In this document: positions 17,950 through 26,929 of the stretch, piece after piece
How the letters are laid out: each line of letters starts with the position of its first letter
Position numbering within the stretch: the first letter of the stretch is position 1
From: Pseudomonas nunensis
GTDB taxonomy: Bacteria > Pseudomonadota > Gammaproteobacteria > Pseudomonadales > Pseudomonadaceae
NCBI RefSeq assembly: GCF_024296925.1
Contig: NZ_CP101125.1
Location: 6,760,501-6,824,500, forward strand
Direction: 5' to 3'
Length of the DNA: 64,000 nt
Position numbers and translations under genes: made by a program
The notes under the pieces: model-generated
Database searches by the model: none
The model's input: the letters and a program-made list of their open reading frames with translations, nothing else
What the model was told of the DNA's origin: nothing

Positions 17950-17974
17950 GGTCGCGGCGACGACCCTTTGTCGC
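17950..17974 (+). promoter_or_regulatory. Candidate GbdR half-site pair (dipeptidase-dgc operon)
   Basis: GGTCGC at 17950-17955 and TGTCGC at 17969-17974 are 19 bp apart, about 125 bp before the dipeptidase start. The spacing is slightly shorter than at the other three sites, so support is weaker. Confidence 0.3.
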
Positions 17975-18099
17975 GGATTGACGCTTTCGGCAAACCCCCT
18001 GTCGTTTTTGCACCCGGCTGCCCCGGTCCTCAGGCATATGCTGGCCCCAAAGCGCCGGCACACGATTCGGCGCATGAATCGCTAATAGGGGACAGCCTG

Positions 18100-19077
18100 A
18101 TGAGCCCAGCCGAATTGCACGCCGACAGCATCGTTATCGACGGGCTGATTATCGCCAAGTGGAACCGCGAGCTGTTTGAAGACATGCGCAAGGGCGGTCT
18201 GACCGCGGCCAACTGCACCGTGTCGGTGTGGGAGGGCTTCCAGGCCACCGTCAACAACATCGCTGCCAGCCAGAAGCTGATCCGCGAGAACAGCGACCTG
18301 GTGATTCCAGTGCGCACCACCGCCGATATCCGCAAGGCGAAGGAGCAGGGCAAGACCGGCATCCTCTTCGGCTTCCAGAATGCCCACGCCTTTGAAGACC
18401 AGATCGGCTATGTCGAGGTGTTCAAGCAGCTCGGCGTCGGTATCGTGCAGATGTGCTACAACACCCAGAATCTGGTCGGCACCGGTTGCTACGAGCGCGA
18501 CGGCGGCCTGTCGGGCTTCGGTCGTGAAATCGTCGCCGAGATGAACCGCGTCGGCGTCATGTGCGACCTGTCCCACGTGGGTTCGAAAACTTCCGAGGAA
18601 GTCATCCTCGAATCCAAGAAACCAGTGTGCTACTCCCACTGCCTGCCGTCGGGCCTGAAAATTCACCCGCGCAACAAATCCGATGAAGAACTGAAGTTCA
18701 TCGCCGATCACGGCGGTTTCGTCGGCGTGACCATGTTTGCGCCGTTCCTGGCCAAGGGCATCGATTCGACCATCGACGACTACGCCGAAGCCATCGAATA
18801 CACCATGAACATCGTCGGCGAAGACGCCATCGGCATCGGCACCGACTTTACCCAGGGCCATGGCCAGGATTTCTTCGAATACCTGACCCATGACAAGGGC
18901 TACGCCCGCCGCCTGACCAGCTTCGGCAAGATCATCAACCCGCTGGGCATCCGCACCGTCGGCGAGTTCCCGAACCTGACCGAAACCCTGCTCAAGCGCG
19001 GCCACTCCGAGCGCGTGGTCCGCAAGATCATGGGCGAGAACTGGGTCAACGTCCTCAAGGACGTCTGGGGCGAATAA
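18100..19077 (+). CDS. Membrane dipeptidase (peptidase M19) family protein of the dgc operon
   Basis: A 325-residue M19-family protein. ADSIVIDGLI is the family N-terminus (the usual HxD pair is replaced by IDG...AKWN). Later family blocks are visible: FGFQNAHAFEDQ, DLSHVGSKTSEEVI, YSHCLPSG, GIGTDFTQGH. The missing N-terminal HxD suggests an altered metal site and perhaps a non-peptidase substrate. I start at MSPAELHADS; the preceding 60 codons are unsupported. It heads the run into DUF5943, dgcA, dgcB and ETF (PA5396 position), so a role in betaine or dimethylglycine use is inferred. Confidence 0.85.
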   Translation: MSPAELHADSIVIDGLIIAKWNRELFEDMRKGGLTAANCTVSVWEGFQATVNNIAASQKLIRENSDLVIPVRTTADIRKAKEQGKTGILFGFQNAHAFEDQIGYVEVFKQLGVGIVQMCYNTQNLVGTGCYERDGGLSGFGREIVAEMNRVGVMCDLSHVGSKTSEEVILESKKPVCYSHCLPSGLKIHPRNKSDEELKFIADHGGFVGVTMFAPFLAKGIDSTIDDYAEAIEYTMNIVGEDAIGIGTDFTQGHGQDFFEYLTHDKGYARRLTSFGKIINPLGIRTVGEFPNLTETLLKRGHSERVVRKIMGENWVNVLKDVWGE

Positions 19078-19090
19078 ATAACGATCCCTT

Positions 19091-19190
19091 GTAGCAGCTG
19101 CCGAGGCACGAGGCTGCGTTGCGGTCCGCAGGACCGCCCTCGGGGCCGCTTCGCAGCCCAACGCAGCCTCGCAGGCTCGGCAGCTGCTAC
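19091..19190. repeat. REPIN-like palindrome (type E)
   Basis: Arms GTAGCAGCTGCCGAGGCACG and its approximate complement enclose a GC-rich middle. It lies between the dipeptidase and DUF5943 genes and is the only copy of this type in the window. Confidence 0.75.
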
Positions 19191-19238
19191 GGATGCTACG
19201 GCACACCAACATAACGAATTTTCTGGAGTTAAGTTTCC

Positions 19239-19769
19239 ATGGCCAAGATCGCCCCGCAATTGCCAATCGAAGTCGACAGCGAAACCGGTGTCTGGACCTC
19301 CGACGCCCTGCCGATGCTGTATGTACCGCGTCACTTCTTTGTCAACAACCACATGGGCATCGAGGAAGTGCTGGGCGCCGAAGCCTACGCCGAGATCCTC
19401 TACAAGGCTGGCTACAAATCCGCCTGGCACTGGTGTGAGAAAGAAGCTGAATGCCACGGTCTGGAAGGCGTCGCGGTGTTCGAGCACTACATGAAGCGCC
19501 TGTCGCAACGCGGCTGGGGACTGTTCAAGATCCAGGACATCGACCTCGACAAAGGCACCGCCAGCGTCAAGCTCGAACACTCGGCGTTCGTCTACGTGTA
19601 CGGCAAGGTCGGGCGCAAGGTCGACTACATGTTCACCGGTTGGTTTGCCGGCGCCATGGACCAGATTCTTGAGGCTCGCGGCAGCAAGATTCGCACGGTT
19701 GCCGAGCAAGTCTACGGTGGCTCCGAAGAAGGCCACGACGACGGCCTGTTCACCGTCAAGCCGTTGTAA
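19239..19769 (+). CDS. DUF5943 domain protein of the dimethylglycine operon
   Basis: A 176-residue soluble protein with a V4R-like pattern (GAEAYAEILYKAGYKSAWHWCEKEA; ECHGLEGVAVFEHYMKRLS, cited for location near residues 45-90). V4R-like domains usually bind small ligands. It lies 16 bp before dgcA and is conserved at this place in Pseudomonas (PA5397), so it is probably an accessory factor for dimethylglycine demethylation. Biochemical role unknown. GGAG lies eleven bases before the ATG. Confidence 0.85.
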   Translation: MAKIAPQLPIEVDSETGVWTSDALPMLYVPRHFFVNNHMGIEEVLGAEAYAEILYKAGYKSAWHWCEKEAECHGLEGVAVFEHYMKRLSQRGWGLFKIQDIDLDKGTASVKLEHSAFVYVYGKVGRKVDYMFTGWFAGAMDQILEARGSKIRTVAEQVYGGSEEGHDDGLFTVKPL

Positions 19770-19784
19770 GTCGAGGAACCCGCC

Positions 19785-21845
19785 ATGGCTTTCGAAGCAA
19801 TGTTCCAGCCGATCCAAATCGGCAAACTGACCATCCGCAACCGCGTGCTCAGCACCGCGCACGCCGAGGTGTATGCCACCGACGGCGGCATGACCACCGA
19901 CCGGTACGTCAAGTATTACGAAGAGAAAGCCAAGGGCGGGATCGGCTTGGCGATTTGCGGCGGTTCCTCCAGCGTGGCCATCGACAGCCCGCAAGGCTGG
20001 TGGAAGTCGGTCAACCTGGCCGATGACCGGATCATCCCGCACTTCCAGAACCTGGCCGATGCCATGCACAAGCATGGCGCCAAGATCATGATCCAGATTA
20101 CCCACATGGGCCGACGCTCGCGTTGGGACGGCGAGCATTGGCCAACCCTGTTGTCGCCATCGGGCATCCGTGAACCGGTGCACCGCGCGACCTGCAAAAC
20201 CATCGAGCCGGAAGAAATCTGGCGGGTGATCGGTAACTACGCCAGCGCAGCAGCGCGGGCCAAGGCCGGTGGCCTGGACGGCGTTGAACTGTCGGCCGTG
20301 CACCAGCACATGATCGACCAGTTCTGGAGCCCGCGAGTCAACAAACGTACCGACGAATGGGGCGGCAGCTTCGAGAACCGCATGCGCTTCGGCCTGGAAG
20401 TGCTGAAGGCTGTGCGGGCGGAAGTCGGCCCGGATTTCTGCGTCGGCATCCGTCTGTGCGGTGATGAGTTCCACCCGGACGGCTTGTCCCACGAAGACAT
20501 GAAACAGATCGCCAAGTATTACGACGACACCGGCATGATCGACTTCATCGGCGTGGTTGGTTCGGGTTGCGACACCCACAACACCCTGGCCAACGTTATC
20601 CCGAACATGAGTTATCCACCGGAGCCGTTCCTGCATTTGGCCGCCGGTATCAAGGAAGTGGTGAAGGCCCCGGTGCTGCACGCGCAGAACATCAAGGACC
20701 CGAACCAGGCGACCCGCATTCTGGAAGGCGGCTACGTGGACATGGTCGGCATGACCCGCGCCCACATCGCCGACCCGCACCTGATCGCCAAGATCAAAAT
20801 GGGCCAGGTGGACCAGATCAAACAATGCGTCGGCGCCAACTACTGCATCGACCGTCAGTACCAAGGCCTGGACGTGCTGTGCATCCAGAACGCCGCGACT
20901 TCCCGTGAATACATGGGCGTGCCGCACATCATCGAGAAATCGACCGGTGTGAAACGCAAAGTCGTGGTGGTCGGTGCCGGTCCTGCGGGGATGGAAGCTG
21001 CTCGCGTGTCCGCCGAACGTGGCCACGACGTGACCCTGTTCGAGAAGAAAGAATTCATTGGCGGGCAGATCACCACAGCCTCGAAAGCCCCGCAACGGGA
21101 CCAGATTGCCGGTATCACTCGCTGGTTCCAGCTTGAGCTGGCGCGTCTGAAAGTCGACCTGCGCCTAGGCGTGGCGGCCGACGCGGCGACCATTCTCGAC
21201 CTGCGTCCCGATGTTGTGGTGCTCGCGGTTGGCGGTCATCCATTCCTGGAGCAGAACGAACACTGGGGCGCAGCAGAAGGCCTGGTGGTCAGCAGTTGGG
21301 ACATCCTTGACGGCAAGGTTGCGCCGGGCAAGAACGTGCTGGTCTACGACACCATTTGCGAATTCACCGGGATGTCCACCGCGGACTTCCTCGCCGACAA
21401 GGGCAGCCAGGTCGAGATCGTCACCGACGACATCAAGCCGGGCGTGGCGATTGGCGGTACCTCGTTCCCGACCTACTACCGCAGCATGTACCCGAAAGAA
21501 GTGATCATGACCGGCGACATGATGCTGGAGAAGGTCTACCGCGAAGGCGACAAGTTGGTGGCGGTGCTGGAAAACGAATACACCGGCGCCAAAGAGGAGC
21601 GGGTGGTGGACCAGGTCGTCGTTGAAAACGGCGTGCGTCCGGACGAAGAAATCTATTACGCGCTGAAGGACGCGTCGCGCAACAAGGGCCAGATGGACAT
21701 CGAAGCCCTGTTCGCGATCAAGCCGCAGCCATCGCTGAGCCAGGCGGGTGACGGCTACTTGCTGTTCCGCATCGGCGACTGTGTGGCCCAGCGCAACACC
21801 CACGCGGCGATCTATGACGCGTTGCGGTTGTGCAAGGATTTCTAA
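19785..21845 (+). CDS. dgcA: Dimethylglycine demethylase subunit DgcA
   Basis: A 686-residue flavoenzyme. The N-terminal Old Yellow Enzyme TIM barrel spans about residues 5-340. An iron-sulfur cysteine cluster follows near residues 345-370 (QCVGANYCIDRQ and LCIQNA). The C-terminal FAD/NAD-binding domains start at VVVVGAGPAGMEAARV. With DgcB it removes a methyl group from dimethylglycine, giving sarcosine and a formaldehyde-level C1 unit. GAGGAA precedes the ATG. Confidence 0.94.
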   Translation: MAFEAMFQPIQIGKLTIRNRVLSTAHAEVYATDGGMTTDRYVKYYEEKAKGGIGLAICGGSSSVAIDSPQGWWKSVNLADDRIIPHFQNLADAMHKHGAKIMIQITHMGRRSRWDGEHWPTLLSPSGIREPVHRATCKTIEPEEIWRVIGNYASAAARAKAGGLDGVELSAVHQHMIDQFWSPRVNKRTDEWGGSFENRMRFGLEVLKAVRAEVGPDFCVGIRLCGDEFHPDGLSHEDMKQIAKYYDDTGMIDFIGVVGSGCDTHNTLANVIPNMSYPPEPFLHLAAGIKEVVKAPVLHAQNIKDPNQATRILEGGYVDMVGMTRAHIADPHLIAKIKMGQVDQIKQCVGANYCIDRQYQGLDVLCIQNAATSREYMGVPHIIEKSTGVKRKVVVVGAGPAGMEAARVSAERGHDVTLFEKKEFIGGQITTASKAPQRDQIAGITRWFQLELARLKVDLRLGVAADAATILDLRPDVVVLAVGGHPFLEQNEHWGAAEGLVVSSWDILDGKVAPGKNVLVYDTICEFTGMSTADFLADKGSQVEIVTDDIKPGVAIGGTSFPTYYRSMYPKEVIMTGDMMLEKVYREGDKLVAVLENEYTGAKEERVVDQVVVENGVRPDEEIYYALKDASRNKGQMDIEALFAIKPQPSLSQAGDGYLLFRIGDCVAQRNTHAAIYDALRLCKDF

Positions 21846-21862
21846 CGGCTTGTGGATAACCC

Positions 21863-21952
21863 TGTGGGAGCGGGCTTGCTCGCGAAAGCGGCGGGTCAGT
21901 CGACATCGATGTTGAATGTCAGCCCGCCTTCGCGAGCAAGCCCGCTCCCACA
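21863..21952. repeat. REPIN-like palindrome (type A)
   Basis: Inverted type A cores inside the operon, between dgcA and dgcB. A perfect DnaA-box nonamer (TGTGGATAA) adjoins it at 21851-21859. Confidence 0.87.
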
Positions 21953-22008
21953 GGAATCGAGCAAGGCATCTAGACCTGCAAGACCCCAGGTCTTTGGGAG
22001 CAACACCT

Positions 22009-23958
22009 ATGTTGAACACCCTTCTTCCAATCCTGTTGTTCGCAGCCCTGGGCCTCGCTGTCCTCGGCGCGTTGCGGCGGGTGGCTATGTGGCGCCGGGG
22101 CCGTGCCTCGAAGGTCGACCTGATCGGCGGCCTGTTCGCCATGCCCAAGCGCTACATGGTCGATTTGCACCACGTCGTCGCGCGGGACAAATACATCGCC
22201 AACACCCACGTGGCCACGGCCGGTGGTGCGGTGGCGTCGATTGTGCTGGCGATCCTGGTTCACGGTTTCGGCCTGCACAATCGCATTCTCGGCTTCGCCC
22301 TGTTGATCGCCTCGGCGGTGATGTTCGTCGGTGCGATTTTCATGTTCTTGCGTCGTCGCAATCCCCCGGCTCGCCTTTCCAAAGGGCCGTGGATGCGTTT
22401 ACCGAAAAGCCTTTTGGCGTTCTCTGCGAGCTTCTTCCTCTTGACCCTGCCGGTCGCCGGCATCCTCCCGGAAAACTTCGGTGGCTGGGTGGTGGCGGCG
22501 ATTTTGGGCGTCGGTGTGTTGTGGGGCGTTAGCGAGTTGTTCTTCGGCATGACCTGGGGCGGGCCGATGAAGCACGCCTTCGCCGGTGCTTTGCACTTGG
22601 CCTGGCACCGTCGCGCCGAACGTTTTGGCGGTGGTCGTTCCACCGGTTTGAAACCTCTCGACCTCAACGATCCAACCGCGCCATTGGGTGTGGAAAAACC
22701 CAAGGATTTCACCTGGAACCAACTGCTCGGCTTCGACGCCTGCGTGCAGTGCGGTAAATGCGAAGCCGCCTGCCCGGCCTTCGCCGCCGGCCAGCCGCTG
22801 AACCCGAAAAAACTGATTCAAGACATGGTGGTCGGCCTCGCTGGCGGCACCGACGCCAAGTTCGCTGGCAGTCCGTACCCCGGAAAGGCGATTGGCGAAC
22901 ACGCCGGCAATCCGCATCAACCGATCGTCAACGGTCTGGTGGATGCGGAAACCCTGTGGTCCTGCACCACTTGCCGCGCCTGCGTCGAGGAATGCCCGAT
23001 GATGATCGAGCACGTCGATGCCATCGTCGACATGCGCCGTCACCTGACCCTGGAAAAAGGCGCCACGCCGAACAAGGGCGCCGAAGTCCTGGAAAACCTG
23101 ATCGCCACCGACAACCCGGGCGGCTTTGCGCCGGGCGGGCGGATGAACTGGGCGGCGGATTTGAACCTGAATCTGATGAGCGAGAAGAAGTCCGTCGACG
23201 TGCTGTTCTGGGTCGGCGACGGTGCCTTCGACATGCGCAACCAGCGCACCCTGCGCGCCTTCGTCAAAGTGCTGAAAGCGGCCAAGGTCGACTTCGCGGT
23301 GCTCGGTCTTGAAGAACGCGACAGCGGTGACGTGGCCCGACGCCTGGGCGATGAAGCAACCTTCCAGCTGTTGGCCAAACGCAACATCCAGACCCTGGCC
23401 AAGTACAGCTTCAACCGCATCGTCACCTGCGACCCGCACAGTTTCCATGTGCTGAAAAACGAGTACGGCGCCTTCGACGGCAACTACCTCGTGCAGCACC
23501 ACAGCACCTACATGGCCGAGATCATCGGCGCTGGCGCCCTCAACCTTGGCCAGCACAAAGGCAGCAGCGTGACTTATCACGATCCGTGCTACCTCGGTCG
23601 CTACAACGGCGAATACGAGGCGCCGCGTGAAGTGTTGCGTGCACTCGGGATTGAAGTGAAGGAAATGCAACGCTCCGGTTTCCGCTCGCGCTGCTGCGGC
23701 GGTGGCGGCGGCGCGCCGATCACCGACATTCCGGGCAAGCAACGGATCCCCGACATGCGCATGGACGACATCCGTGAAACCGGCGCCGAACTGGTGGCCG
23801 TGGGTTGCCCACAATGCACCGCGATGCTCGAAGGCGTGGTCGAACCGCGTCCGCTGATCAAGGACATCGCCGAACTGGTGGCCGACGCGTTGCTCGAAGA
23901 CGCTGCACCGAGCAAGCCAAACACCCCGGCCAAACGTGAACCTGCGGAGGCCCACTGA
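22009..23958 (+). CDS. dgcB: Dimethylglycine demethylase subunit DgcB (iron-sulfur membrane protein)
   Basis: A 649-residue protein with hydrophobic segments in the first 190 residues. Two ferredoxin motifs follow: Cys245/248/251/255 (CVQCGKCEAACP) and Cys319/322/325/329 (CTTCRACVEECP). The C-terminal half carries paired CCG domains (HDPCYLGRYNGEYE; SRCCGGGGG). It probably passes electrons between DgcA, ETF and the quinone pool. I start at MLNTLLPILL with GGGAG upstream. Its stop codon shares a base with the next start codon. Confidence 0.92.
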   Translation: MLNTLLPILLFAALGLAVLGALRRVAMWRRGRASKVDLIGGLFAMPKRYMVDLHHVVARDKYIANTHVATAGGAVASIVLAILVHGFGLHNRILGFALLIASAVMFVGAIFMFLRRRNPPARLSKGPWMRLPKSLLAFSASFFLLTLPVAGILPENFGGWVVAAILGVGVLWGVSELFFGMTWGGPMKHAFAGALHLAWHRRAERFGGGRSTGLKPLDLNDPTAPLGVEKPKDFTWNQLLGFDACVQCGKCEAACPAFAAGQPLNPKKLIQDMVVGLAGGTDAKFAGSPYPGKAIGEHAGNPHQPIVNGLVDAETLWSCTTCRACVEECPMMIEHVDAIVDMRRHLTLEKGATPNKGAEVLENLIATDNPGGFAPGGRMNWAADLNLNLMSEKKSVDVLFWVGDGAFDMRNQRTLRAFVKVLKAAKVDFAVLGLEERDSGDVARRLGDEATFQLLAKRNIQTLAKYSFNRIVTCDPHSFHVLKNEYGAFDGNYLVQHHSTYMAEIIGAGALNLGQHKGSSVTYHDPCYLGRYNGEYEAPREVLRALGIEVKEMQRSGFRSRCCGGGGGAPITDIPGKQRIPDMRMDDIRETGAELVAVGCPQCTAMLEGVVEPRPLIKDIAELVADALLEDAAPSKPNTPAKREPAEAH

Positions 23959-25178
23959 TGAGCGACATTATCCGCCGCGACCCCCGCGCCGAATGGATTG
24001 CCCGTAACCGCTTGCACCCGCTGCACGCGGCCATGCAACCGGCGCAGCACAGCTGGATGGGGCCGAACGGCGTCATCCGCAAAAACCTGCATGGCATCGG
24101 TTTTATCGGCCCTAACGGCATCAAACGCATCGACCGCAGTGGCGCACAGCAGGGCGGGGCGACCAAACGCTCGGCCGCTGTTGAAGTGCAATTGCCGCTG
24201 CATCAAGTGGCCGCACCGGCCTTCTACATCAGCGTCGTACCGGACATGGTCGGCGGCCGCTTGAGCAGCCACGACCGCGACTTGCTCGGCCTGGCGCATC
24301 AACTGGCCGGCAAGGACGGCGCCGTGCTGGCCGTGGTCTTCGGCGAACACAAGGAAAACGCCTTCGCTACTGCGGGCGTCGATCGCTTGCTGGTACTTGA
24401 GGGCGATCAATTCAACGGTTATGCACCGGAGCAACGGGTCCAGGGCCTGCGGGCTGTGGATAACCAGTTCAACCCGCGTCACTGGTTGCTGCCGGACAGC
24501 CGCAGCGGCGGCGGTGAACTCGGTCGGCGCTTCGCCGCTGCACTGGGCGAACGCCCGGCCACACGGGTCTGGCAGGTCAAGGATCAGGAATGCATCGGCC
24601 GCGCCGGTGCTGGGCTGCAAGACCTTGCCCGTCCGGTTGCACGTTTGATCCTGGCTGCCGTCGAGTGCGCCGAGCCGGTCAGCGAAACCCGTCACGAAGC
24701 CTTGCCGGTTGAGTTATCCACAGCCGTGGTGCGCAGTCTGTCGCGCATCGAGGATTTGGGCGCGGTGGCAGTGGACCCGGCGGCGATTCCGATGGCCGAA
24801 GCGGAGTTCATTTTCTCCGGCGGCAACGGGGTCAAGGACTGGGGACTTTTCCACAGGACCGCCGAAGCCTTGGGCGCCACCGAAGGTGCGTCTCGGGTGG
24901 CGGTGGATGATGGGTTCATGGCGCGGGACCGTCAGGTCGGCGCGTCCGGCACCTGGGTTACCGCGCGGGTCTACGTGGCCGTGGGGATTTCCGGGGCGAT
25001 CCAGCACCTGCAAGGCATCGGCGCCTGCGACAAGGTGGTGGCGATCAACCTTGATCCGGGCTGCGACATGATCAAACGGGCCGACCTGTCGGTGATCGGC
25101 GAGAGTGCCGAGATTCTTCAAGCCTTGATCGATGCGATGGCGGCTTATCGCAACGACGCCAAGCGCGATGCGGCTTAA
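23958..25178 (+). CDS. Electron transfer flavoprotein alpha subunit (dgc-associated)
   Basis: A 406-residue ETF alpha homologue. The C-terminal FAD-binding domain is clear (VGASGTWVTARVYVAVGISG, then VVAINLDPGCDMIKRADLSV). An N-terminal extension of about 80 residues is longer than in housekeeping EtfA. It overlaps dgcB by one base (TGATG), indicating coupled translation. It probably carries electrons from dimethylglycine (and possibly sarcosine) oxidation to the respiratory chain. It corresponds to PA5400. I give no symbol, to avoid confusion with the housekeeping etfA. Confidence 0.9.
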   Translation: MSDIIRRDPRAEWIARNRLHPLHAAMQPAQHSWMGPNGVIRKNLHGIGFIGPNGIKRIDRSGAQQGGATKRSAAVEVQLPLHQVAAPAFYISVVPDMVGGRLSSHDRDLLGLAHQLAGKDGAVLAVVFGEHKENAFATAGVDRLLVLEGDQFNGYAPEQRVQGLRAVDNQFNPRHWLLPDSRSGGGELGRRFAAALGERPATRVWQVKDQECIGRAGAGLQDLARPVARLILAAVECAEPVSETRHEALPVELSTAVVRSLSRIEDLGAVAVDPAAIPMAEAEFIFSGGNGVKDWGLFHRTAEALGATEGASRVAVDDGFMARDRQVGASGTWVTARVYVAVGISGAIQHLQGIGACDKVVAINLDPGCDMIKRADLSVIGESAEILQALIDAMAAYRNDAKRDAA

Positions 25179-25193
25179 GGGAAGGAAAAGCTC

Positions 25194-25964
25194 ATGAGTA
25201 CGAACGTCATCAGCCTGGTGTCCATCGGCGCCCACCCGACCTCCGGCCGGCCACGCCGCGCCGAGCAGGATGCACGCGCTGTGGAACTGGGCCTGCAACT
25301 GGCTGGGGATAACCTGCAAGTGCTGCATGCCGGCGACGTTGCGGAACCGGCGCTGCGTGCCTATCTGGGCATGGGACTCGAACAACTGCATGTGCTCGAA
25401 CAACCGGAAGGCGCCGACGCATTGCCGGCGTTGACCGCTTATTTGCGCGACGCCGGGGCTCAAGTGGTGCTCACTGGCAGCCAGGCGGAAACCGGTGAAG
25501 GCTCGGGGATGTTGCCGTTTCTGCTGGCGGAAAGCCTCGGTTGGCCGCTGGTGGTGGGGTTGGCTCAGGTCGAATCCATCGACGGCAATTCAGCCCTGGT
25601 GCTGCAAGCCTTGCCCCGTGGTCAGCGTCGTCGCTTGAAGGTCCGGTTGCCGTTTCTGGCGACTGTGGATAACGCGGCGCCGAAGCCTCGGCAAAGTGCT
25701 TATGGCCCGGCTCGACGCGGGGTGTTGCAGGCGGATGAAGTCGAAGTTATCGACGATGAATTGCTGGCGGTCGCGACCCTGCAACCGGCCAAGCCTCGGC
25801 CTAAACGCCTGAAAGTGATCAAGGCCAAGAGCGGCGCGGACCGCATGAAAGCCGCGACGGCCAAGGCCAGTGGCGGCGGTGGGCAAGTGCTCAAAGGCGT
25901 GACGGCGCAGGCGGGGGCTGAAGCGATTCTCAAGTTGCTGATTGAAGAAGGCGTGGTCCGCTAA
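25194..25964 (+). CDS. Electron transfer flavoprotein beta subunit (dgc-associated)
   Basis: A 256-residue ETF beta homologue with AMP-site-like blocks (SIGAHPTSGRPRRAEQDARAVE near the start, VVLTGSQAETGEGSGMLPFLLAE mid-protein, located at about residues 8-30 and 83-107). A basic, glycine-rich C-terminal tail (KRLKVIKAKSG onward) resembles the ETF beta recognition-loop end. It follows the alpha gene by 15 bp, with AAGGAAAAGCTC before the ATG. It forms the electron-carrying heterodimer with the upstream product. Confidence 0.88.
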   Translation: MSTNVISLVSIGAHPTSGRPRRAEQDARAVELGLQLAGDNLQVLHAGDVAEPALRAYLGMGLEQLHVLEQPEGADALPALTAYLRDAGAQVVLTGSQAETGEGSGMLPFLLAESLGWPLVVGLAQVESIDGNSALVLQALPRGQRRRLKVRLPFLATVDNAAPKPRQSAYGPARRGVLQADEVEVIDDELLAVATLQPAKPRPKRLKVIKAKSGADRMKAATAKASGGGGQVLKGVTAQAGAEAILKLLIEEGVVR

Positions 25965-25990
25965 CCGAAAACCAGCACACATCTAAAAAA

Positions 25991-26095
25991 TGTGGGAGCG
26001 GGCTTGCTCGCGAAAGCGGTCATTCATTCAACATTTTTGTCGACTGACACACCGCCTTCGCGAGCAAGTCGAATCGTCGCACCGCCGCTCCCACA
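25991..26095. repeat. REPIN-like palindrome (type A) with an interrupted right arm
   Basis: The left arm is a normal type A core. In the right arm extra bases (TCGAATCGTCGCACCGC, about 26069-26085) split GCGAGCAAG from CGCTCCCACA. The element ends just before the ribosome-binding site of the GNAT gene. Confidence 0.8.
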
Positions 26096-26106
26096 GGGGG
26101 GAAACA

Positions 26107-26673
26107 ATGGCAGTTGAATTTCGTTCGGCCCTGCGCTCGGATGCGCGGGAGATTGCTCGCTTGTTTCAGATTTCATCAGAAGGCGCGGCGGATTACATCT
26201 GGAGTCAACTGGCCCAGCCTGGCCAGGATCTGCTGGAGGTCGGCGCCAGTCGCTACGCCCGTGACGATGTAGATTTCTCTTACCAGAACTGCCTGATCGC
26301 CGAGGCCGAGGGCAACGTGGTCGGCATGCTGCACAGCTACGTGATGCGCCATGATCCCGAGGCCGCTCCCGTGACCGATCCGGTGCTGGCACCGTACGCC
26401 ACGATGGAAATTCCCGACACCCTGTATATCTCGAGCCTCGCCCTGCACGAAGGCTGGCGCAATCAGGGCCTGGGCCAGCAATTCCTCGCCTACGCCTACG
26501 ACCGCGCCAATCAACTGGGGCTCAATGGCCTGAGCCTGATCGACTACGCCGCCAACACCGGTGCGCGGCGGTTCTATGAGCGGCATGGGTTCCGGGTTGT
26601 GGATACCTGCCAGATCACGCCGCATCCGATGATTCGGGTGACGGGGGAGGCCTATCTGATGTACCGCCCGTAA
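26107..26673 (+). CDS. GNAT-family N-acetyltransferase
   Basis: A 188-residue protein with a GNAT fold. The acetyl-CoA pyrophosphate loop is in LHEGWRNQGLGQQFLAYAY (the RxxGLG pattern), followed by ANTGARRFYERHGF. The acceptor substrate is unknown. AGGGGGGAAACA before the ATG fixes the start; the preceding 39 codons translate the REPIN. It sits at the end of the dgc/ETF run and may be co-transcribed, but the REPIN intervenes. Confidence 0.85.
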   Translation: MAVEFRSALRSDAREIARLFQISSEGAADYIWSQLAQPGQDLLEVGASRYARDDVDFSYQNCLIAEAEGNVVGMLHSYVMRHDPEAAPVTDPVLAPYATMEIPDTLYISSLALHEGWRNQGLGQQFLAYAYDRANQLGLNGLSLIDYAANTGARRFYERHGFRVVDTCQITPHPMIRVTGEAYLMYRP

Positions 26674-26689
26674 AGCCGAACCAAACCCC

Positions 26690-26780
26690 TGTAGGAGCAA
26701 AGCTTGCTCGCGAAGAGGCCATCACGTTCAACATTGATGTCGCCCGATTTACCGCTATCGCGAGCAAGCTCGCTCCCACA
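26690..26780. repeat. REPIN-like palindrome (type A, diverged)
   Basis: Arms read TGTAGGAGCAAAGCTTGCTC and GCGAGCAAGCTCGCTCCCAC, so the two halves come from different subtypes. First of two adjacent elements after the GNAT gene. Confidence 0.75.
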
Positions 26781-26825
26781 ATGGACAGGCGGTGTGCACA
26801 CCATTTGTGATCGACATAGAACCCC

Positions 26826-26917
26826 TGTGGGAGCGAAGCTTGTTCGCGATGACGGACAGACATTCAACATCATTGTTGCCTGATATACCGCTTTCGCGAG
26901 CAAGCTTCGCTCCTACA
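26826..26917. repeat. REPIN-like palindrome (type A, diverged)
   Basis: Second of the pair. The left arm GTGGGAGCGAAGCTTGTTCG carries a C-to-T change in the palindrome centre relative to its partner. Confidence 0.75.
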
Positions 26918-26929
26918 GGGACTTTTACG

